NCBI RefSeq assembly: GCF_000719115.1
Contig: NZ_JOEA01000025.1
Location: forward strand, 50,885-114,884
DNA length: 64,000 nt
Source of the DNA: Lentzea albidocapillata
GTDB taxonomy: Bacteria > Actinomycetota > Actinomycetes > Mycobacteriales > Pseudonocardiaceae
Direction of reading: 5' to 3'
The position numbers and the translations under genes were made by a program. Positions 59,873-64,000 of the stretch are shown piece by piece (within the stretch, counting starts at the first letter, position 1; the number at the start of each line of letters is the position of its first letter). The notes under the pieces are model-generated. The model did not search any database. It saw only the letters and a program-made list of their open reading frames with translations, and was not told where the DNA came from.

Positions 59873-61057
59873 TCAGCCGAGGGGCTGCACCACAAAGTCG
59901 ACGTCGGCCGGCACGCCTGCGACGCCCTGTGTCGCAACAACTCCAAGGCAGGCGCCCGCAGCACGCACGCCCTCTCGCGCCTCAGCGAGGAAGCTCGCGG
60001 GTAGCTCGTTTCCGGCTTGGTCGAGCAGGACGTCGTCGAAGCCGAGTGATGCCGCCTCACGGGCCAGCGCCACGACGTAGCCGCGCACTTCGGGATGGCT
60101 CGAGTTGGTGAAGGCAAGAGCGCCGTCGTGAGCAGCATGGCCCCGCAACCCGGCGTGCCACGCCGCCTTCGCGAGAACCGGGTCGCGGAACGGCACCACT
60201 CGCGCCACGGCGCGCAGCCCGGCCCGGTGCAGCTGGTCGACGGCTGATCGCGGGTCGTAGCGGTCGCTGACCGCACCGATCTGACCGGCCAGCACGACGT
60301 TCGAGAGGTAAGGGACCTGACCGGCCTCGTCCTTCACGTCGAGCACGACGGTGTCGATCTCGCCCTTGCGGGCCATCGCGAACACCGCTTGACGTGACTG
60401 CGGCGACGTCCACTCCCCCGGCGTGAGATGCGCAACCCGCATCGCGGGACGGACGACCGGCACCGTCATGTGCCGTCCCGTCGCGTTTCCCGCCGTATCG
60501 CGTGCTTCTACGAACACGGTCGCCGCCGCCGGTACGGTGACTTCGAAAGTTCCATCGAGCAGTTGCGCGGAGTTCTGGCCGACCCGTACGAGCACCGCTT
60601 CGCTTGTCGTTCCGCGCACGGTGATGGAGGTACGCGGATCAGCCGCCTCGGTCCGATCGATGGTGAGCGAGGGTGCGGTGTTGTCGATCGTGAAGTTGTG
60701 CTCGATCTCCGCGTCCAGCCACAGCAGTGAGGCACCGCGGACCCGAGCACGCAGCGTGTGCACGCCTTCGACCGGCTCGAAGCCGTGGAGCCGCAGGCGG
60801 TCTCCGTCACGACGAGTCAGAACGGGCTCGTCGTCGACGAACACATCCACTTTGTCCAGCGCGCTCGGGTCTTCAGCGGTGACGCTCACCTCGCGCACGG
60901 CGGCCGTCTTCAAGACCGCACCGTGTTCGAGTCCGTCGACAGCGAGCCCGAATCGCTTGAGGTGCAACACGGAAGCCACGCCGGTGAACGACAACGTGCA
61001 CACCGCGGCGAGCAAGGCGAGCAGGATGCGTTCGGACTTTCGCAGTCGGACGTTCAT
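59873..61057 (-). CDS. Putative glycoside-hydrolase-like membrane protein (DUF4015 type)
   Basis: A 394-residue protein with an N-terminal anchor (about 10-30), a beta-sandwich region (about 45-200) and a TIM-barrel-like C-domain: IDTVVLDVKDEAGQVPYLS, LRAVARVVPFRDPVLA, YVVALAREAASLGFDDVLLDQAGN. This is the pattern of DUF4015 putative glycoside hydrolases. Probably acts on cell-wall or exopolysaccharide. Monocistronic. Confidence 0.8.
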   Translation of the reverse strand: MNVRLRKSERILLALLAAVCTLSFTGVASVLHLKRFGLAVDGLEHGAVLKTAAVREVSVTAEDPSALDKVDVFVDDEPVLTRRDGDRLRLHGFEPVEGVHTLRARVRGASLLWLDAEIEHNFTIDNTAPSLTIDRTEAADPRTSITVRGTTSEAVLVRVGQNSAQLLDGTFEVTVPAAATVFVEARDTAGNATGRHMTVPVVRPAMRVAHLTPGEWTSPQSRQAVFAMARKGEIDTVVLDVKDEAGQVPYLSNVVLAGQIGAVSDRYDPRSAVDQLHRAGLRAVARVVPFRDPVLAKAAWHAGLRGHAAHDGALAFTNSSHPEVRGYVVALAREAASLGFDDVLLDQAGNELPASFLAEAREGVRAAGACLGVVATQGVAGVPADVDFVVQPLG

Positions 61058-61200
61058 CGTTCATCCCGTGGTCGTTGGCCCGTGAAGGCCAGCTACCCCT
61101 GCCAGGAAAGGAAAAACCCGACATCATGATGTTGACACGAGCGAGTGAATGCGGTCGTGTTCAGGCAGTCCACCCTCAAGGCCGCGTGCCTCGCTGACGA

Positions 61201-61698
61201 CTACTCCCTGGCGGCGTCGTAGGCGAGGTGCAGCCAGTCCGAGACGGCGACGGCGGACAGGGCGGTCATGACGAGGCGGGTAGCCCTCGGCGCGAGCACC
61301 AGACCCGCGGTGAGAGCGCCCGCGATCCAGACGCCGGAGCAGAACGGACAGGTCACCAGCTCGCCGACGGCGTGGCGCACGCCGTGACCGCGCACGGTCT
61401 CCTTGACCTCGGCCGCACCGGCGGGCTCCTCAAAGCGAGTGAACGGCGCTCGCAGCACGCTGGTGATCGAGGACTTGGTGAGCAGCCTGCTCGACTTGTG
61501 GGTGGCCAGAGCCAGCAGGATGATGTCGTCCGGAGTGAACCGCTGCGGTAGCCGTGTCCCCCTGTGCCGGCCGACAGCCGTGGCGACACCCACCAGAGCG
61601 CCGTACGAGCACAACGATGCCAGGTAACCGAACAATGGGCGTCGTTCGCCGTCCGCGTAGGCGAGCTGGGCACGTTCGAAGGACTCTGCGATCGACAT
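61201..61698 (-). CDS. DUF1360 membrane protein
   Basis: A 165-residue DUF1360 protein: ILLALATHKSSRLLTKSSITSVLRAPF, VGELVTCPFCSGVWIAG with CxxC, two or three hydrophobic segments. Unknown function. ATG 61698 is chosen; the upstream extension is arginine/glycine-rich and lacks family similarity. Follows a hypothetical gene on the same strand. Confidence 0.85.
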   Translation of the reverse strand: MSIAESFERAQLAYADGERRPLFGYLASLCSYGALVGVATAVGRHRGTRLPQRFTPDDIILLALATHKSSRLLTKSSITSVLRAPFTRFEEPAGAAEVKETVRGHGVRHAVGELVTCPFCSGVWIAGALTAGLVLAPRATRLVMTALSAVAVSDWLHLAYDAARE

Positions 61699-61781
61699 GG
61701 CAAAGGTGTTGCCGCTGCGCGTGTGGCCAAACCCAGGGGTTCGGGGGGCCCGAGTGCCCGCTGCGATGACCCTTCCGACGC

Positions 61782-62126
61782 TCAACTGCCGGCGGGCTCC
61801 AGCCGAACCACGAGTCCGCGCACGGTGAGCACCGTGGACTCAGGACTCTCCGGCAGAACGAACTCGACGTCGACCGGCCCGTCGTCCCAGCGCAGCGGTT
61901 CTCGTGCGGCCAAGCGGATCTCACCACCTGGCTGAGTGATCGTCGCGGCATTCTGCTCCAGCACAACGGTTCCGCCGTCCTCGGCACCACCTGCGTCCGG
62001 AAGCTCGGCGGCCAACCGGATCCCGGCGGGCCCCGTGCCGTCGCAGTCGCCGGTGAAGTCGAGCACCATCGTCTTGGACCGCAGCGTCACTTCGGCACCC
62101 TCAGCGCGGCAGCGAGTTCTGGTCAT
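61782..62126 (-). CDS. Hypothetical protein, 114 residues
   Basis: No family recognised. Acidic, probably all-beta: TMVLDFTGDCDGTGPAGIRL, TVVLEQNAATITQPGG, VDVEFVLPESPES. No signal peptide. Codon usage supports coding. Located before DUF1360, 84 nt upstream of its start. Confidence 0.55.
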   Translation of the reverse strand: MTRTRCRAEGAEVTLRSKTMVLDFTGDCDGTGPAGIRLAAELPDAGGAEDGGTVVLEQNAATITQPGGEIRLAAREPLRWDDGPVDVEFVLPESPESTVLTVRGLVVRLEPAGS

Positions 62127-62226
62127 GCCTCAGCCGTACCCGTCGGCATCACGACCAAACTTCGGACACCTGTTCGGCGGAGGGCGGGTTCTCACGGTCG
62201 AAGCGGTCGCCGCCGCCGGGAGCCTC

Positions 62227-62583
62227 TCACGCGGTCCGCGGCACGCTCCGCACATCCGGGTACAGGTCGAGTACGCGGTCGATCCCCGCGACCGCGAGCG
62301 GCCGGCGTACTGCCGCACTCGGGACGATCGCCAGCCGCGTCCCACGTCGGGCGGCTGCGTTCTGTGACTGGAGGAGCAGACGGAGACCTGCCGATGCCAT
62401 GAAGGCGACACCGGTGAGGTCGAGGATGAGCAACCCTCGAGGGGTGGCGAGCTGAGCCCGGATCGCAGTCCAGACAAGCTGCTCGGTGGTCATGTCGACC
62501 TCGCCCGCGATCGACACCACGGTCGCATGGCCGGTGTCGACGGTCCTCACGGTGGCGAGCAGGTTCGGATTGAGCTTCGACAT
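62227..62583 (-). CDS. STAS-domain anti-sigma factor antagonist
   Basis: A 118-residue STAS protein: VVSIAGEVDMTTEQLVW, LLILDLTGVAFMASAGLRLLLQ with the phosphorylatable serine in MASAGL, and IVPSAAVRRPLAVAGIDRVL. Partner-switching regulator that binds an anti-sigma kinase. None is adjacent, but an anti-sigma gene lies divergently at 62716. Confidence 0.9.
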   Translation of the reverse strand: MSKLNPNLLATVRTVDTGHATVVSIAGEVDMTTEQLVWTAIRAQLATPRGLLILDLTGVAFMASAGLRLLLQSQNAAARRGTRLAIVPSAAVRRPLAVAGIDRVLDLYPDVRSVPRTA

Positions 62584-62715
62584 GCCGTCGCTCTTTCCTG
62601 CAGTGGGGTGTAACCGCGTCCTGGCTGGTACCCGTCCTGCCCAGGCGTCAAACCTCGTGTTCGTGCACTCGCGGCTTGCGGCAATCCGCTCATCGACCGG
62701 CTTCGAAGTAGAAGT

Positions 62716-63447
62716 GTGAAACCGGGAATGACGCGTGCGATCAACCCGCACCTGCTGACCGGTGCCCACGCACTCGGCGCGCTGCTCGACGCCGAGCGAG
62801 CCGAGTTCGAAGCACACCTGGGCAGGTGCCGGGGTTGTGCGGACGAAGCGGCCGAACTGAGGGAGACCGCGGCCCGGCTCGGCAACGCCGTCGACCACGT
62901 TCATCCGAACTCCCTGCGGCCACAGGTGCTGGCCGCGATCCGGCACGTGCGGCAGGTGCCGCCGGCCTCGGAAAGCGTGGCGGTTTTCTCACGGCGTCAA
63001 GGTTTCCGGCGCGCCGCGGCCCTCATCTCCGCTGCCTGTGTGGCCGCCGCGGCGGTGGCCGGTGTGCACAGCGCACTGACCACCTCGACGTTCACCCCAA
63101 TGGCCGCGTCTGCGCGTACTCACGTCGGTGATCTTCTGGCGGCGCCGGATCTGCGGCTCGTCAGCGCGGGAGGTCAGGCGGGTACCGCCGCGTTGTCGCG
63201 CAGCCGCGACGAGATGCTCTTCCTGGCAGGCGGCCTGCGCACGTTGCCGCGTGACCGGGTCTACCAGCTGTGGCTGGTGGACGGCCACGGTCCACGATCC
63301 GCGGGCACCATGCGTCCGGCGGGCGACGTGACGTCGCTGCTCGTGGGTGGGATCGAAGGGGTCGGCGAAGCCGTTCTCACCGTCGAGCCCACCGGTGGAT
63401 CACCGAGCCCGACCGGGTCTCCGGTCCTCACCATCGTCCTTCGCTGA
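62716..63447 (+). CDS. Anti-sigma factor, RskA-like with zinc-binding N-terminus
   Basis: A 243-residue protein: anti-sigma domain (about 10-80; LTGAHALGALLDAERAEFEAHLGRCRGCADEA with HxxxCxxC), one membrane helix (about 103-122), and an extracytoplasmic RskA domain (RVYQLWLVDGHGPRSAG). It should hold an ECF sigma factor; no partner sigma gene is adjacent here. GTG 62716; ATG 62728 alternative. Confidence 0.88.
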   Translation: MKPGMTRAINPHLLTGAHALGALLDAERAEFEAHLGRCRGCADEAAELRETAARLGNAVDHVHPNSLRPQVLAAIRHVRQVPPASESVAVFSRRQGFRRAAALISAACVAAAAVAGVHSALTTSTFTPMAASARTHVGDLLAAPDLRLVSAGGQAGTAALSRSRDEMLFLAGGLRTLPRDRVYQLWLVDGHGPRSAGTMRPAGDVTSLLVGGIEGVGEAVLTVEPTGGSPSPTGSPVLTIVLR

Positions 63448-63489
63448 ATCGGACGCAATCCAGCTTGAGCGGCGCACCGAATCTCGGTC

Positions 63490-63879
63490 GTGACCGATCA
63501 CATCCTCGTCATCGGATATGGCGATGCCGGACGCCGCGCCCTGAACTCGGTGCTGGCATCGCAGCCGGACGCAAGGCTGACCGTCCTGGACACCGACTAC
63601 CTCGCCGTCGCCGAGGCCTCGGCCAACGGCGCCACCGCGGTCCTGGGGGACGGGCGGGACCGATGCGCGCTGGACGAAGCCGCCGCCGACGTCGCCGACC
63701 GCGTCATCATCGCGGTCCCGGACGACCTCAACGCCTTCCTGATCACGAGAGCGGTGCGGCCTTTGAACCCCGGCACCGTGATCGTGGCCATCATCCGCGA
63801 GCCGGAGAACCACACGATCTTCGCGTCTGACGGGATCGTGAGCATCCACATGCGACAACCGGACGACCGGCAGACGTGA
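63490..63879 (+). CDS. TrkA-N (RCK) NAD-binding protein
   Basis: A 129-residue Rossmann protein: HILVIGYGDAGRRAL, TVLDTDY, ATAVLGDGRDR, RVIIAVPDDLNAFLITRAVRPL. Matches the KTN subunit of K+ channels/transporters but carries no membrane part. No channel gene is adjacent. Ends 3 nt before a terminator. Confidence 0.87.
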   Translation: MTDHILVIGYGDAGRRALNSVLASQPDARLTVLDTDYLAVAEASANGATAVLGDGRDRCALDEAAADVADRVIIAVPDDLNAFLITRAVRPLNPGTVIVAIIREPENHTIFASDGIVSIHMRQPDDRQT

Positions 63880-63881
63880 AA

Positions 63882-63918
63882 ACTCCGGGAACCGCCTACA
63901 CAGCGCGGTTCCCGGAGT
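63882..63918. terminator. Bidirectional hairpin terminator
   Basis: ACTCCGGGAACCGC (63882-63895) and GCGGTTCCCGGAGT (63905-63918), perfect 14-bp arms, 9-nt loop, between two convergent genes. Confidence 0.92.
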
Positions 63919-63942
63919 CGCGGTACTGCTGCCCTGGAGATG

Positions 63943-64000
63943 TCAGGCGGGCATCAGGACCGAGTCGATGAGGTACACGGTGGCGTTGGCGGTCTTCACG
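63943..64000 (-). CDS. Fasciclin (FAS1) domain protein, C-terminal end only
   Basis: The last residues VKTANATVYLIDSVLMPA before the stop at 63943 match the end of FAS1 domains (secreted adhesion-type proteins). The rest lies outside the window. Confidence 0.8.
   Translation of the reverse strand, partial: VKTANATVYLIDSVLMPA

Noticed and set aside
1..64000. tRNA, rRNA, insertion sequence, integrase or att site
   Set aside because: None could be recognised by eye; the rearrangement points lack transposase genes and clear direct repeats.

Overview
The window is GC-rich DNA with dense, often translationally coupled genes, GTG/TTG starts, leaderless-looking promoters, low-molecular-weight-type arsenate reductases, ECF42 sigma/DGPF pairs, and surface proteins with LASTG-type tails. 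This points to a filamentous actinomycete, most likely of the Pseudonocardiaceae (Amycolatopsis/Lentzea/Saccharothrix type); the genus cannot be fixed from sequence alone. It is chromosomal accessory DNA. No tRNA, rRNA, transposase, integrase or CRISPR array was seen.

Layout. 1-7.1 kb: partial aldehyde dehydrogenase, a frameshifted DJ-1/PfpI gene, an SDR with a divergent XRE regulator broken by an in-frame TGA, a membrane NACHT NTPase and two small genes. 7.4-13.1 kb: a sulfane-sulfur module (cysteine desulfurase, MFS, metallo-beta-lactamase/rhodanese) opposite an ArsR-rhodanese regulator and a second MFS gene. 13.2-19.6 kb: DGPF/ECF42 pair, methyltransferase, TetR with a perfect operator in front of a P450, and small-molecule oxidoreductases. 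19.6-29.1 kb: a large arsenic island (ArsM, three ArsR-type regulators, Acr3, two ArsC, two ArsO-like flavoproteins, an MFS/flavoprotein pair and an ArsR-ArsN fusion). 29.3-38.5 kb: N-acetyltransferase plus carboxyethylornithine-synthase-like enzyme, cold-shock protein, desaturase, PucR regulator, NfeD/SPFH pair and two Na+/H+ antiporters. 38.6-46.9 kb: a rearranged stretch with a glycosyltransferase, methyltransferase, P450/MarR pair, secreted beta-propeller protein, lactonase-like enzyme and carboxylesterase, interspersed with gene stubs. 46.8-59.8 kb: the most striking system, an 'anchored-repeat' metal-uptake locus. It has two LASTG-type wall proteins, two secreted single-domain proteins, a lipoprotein receptor with an inserted anchored-repeat domain, a membrane-anchored protein, ATPase and permease. 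A COG0523 GTPase, a deleted siderophore-type ABC locus and an MFS exporter lie next to it. 59.9-64 kb: glycoside-hydrolase-like protein, DUF1360, STAS, anti-sigma factor, TrkA-N protein and a fasciclin tail.

How it fits together. Four Zur-box-like 15-mers lie exactly at the promoters of the anchored-repeat genes, the GTPase and the MFS gene. This suggests one zinc-starvation regulon in which His-rich repeat domains on the wall, in secreted proteins and inside the receptor pass zinc to the ABC importer. The arsenic island would handle inorganic arsenic (ArsC, Acr3, ArsM) and probably an organoarsenical of the arsinothricin kind (ArsN, ArsO, flavoprotein/MFS). The window also carries many lesions: a frameshift, a nonsense codon, four gene stubs, one deletion fusion, and two genes whose 3' ends run into convergent neighbours. 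It looks like a zone of repeated gene gain and decay.
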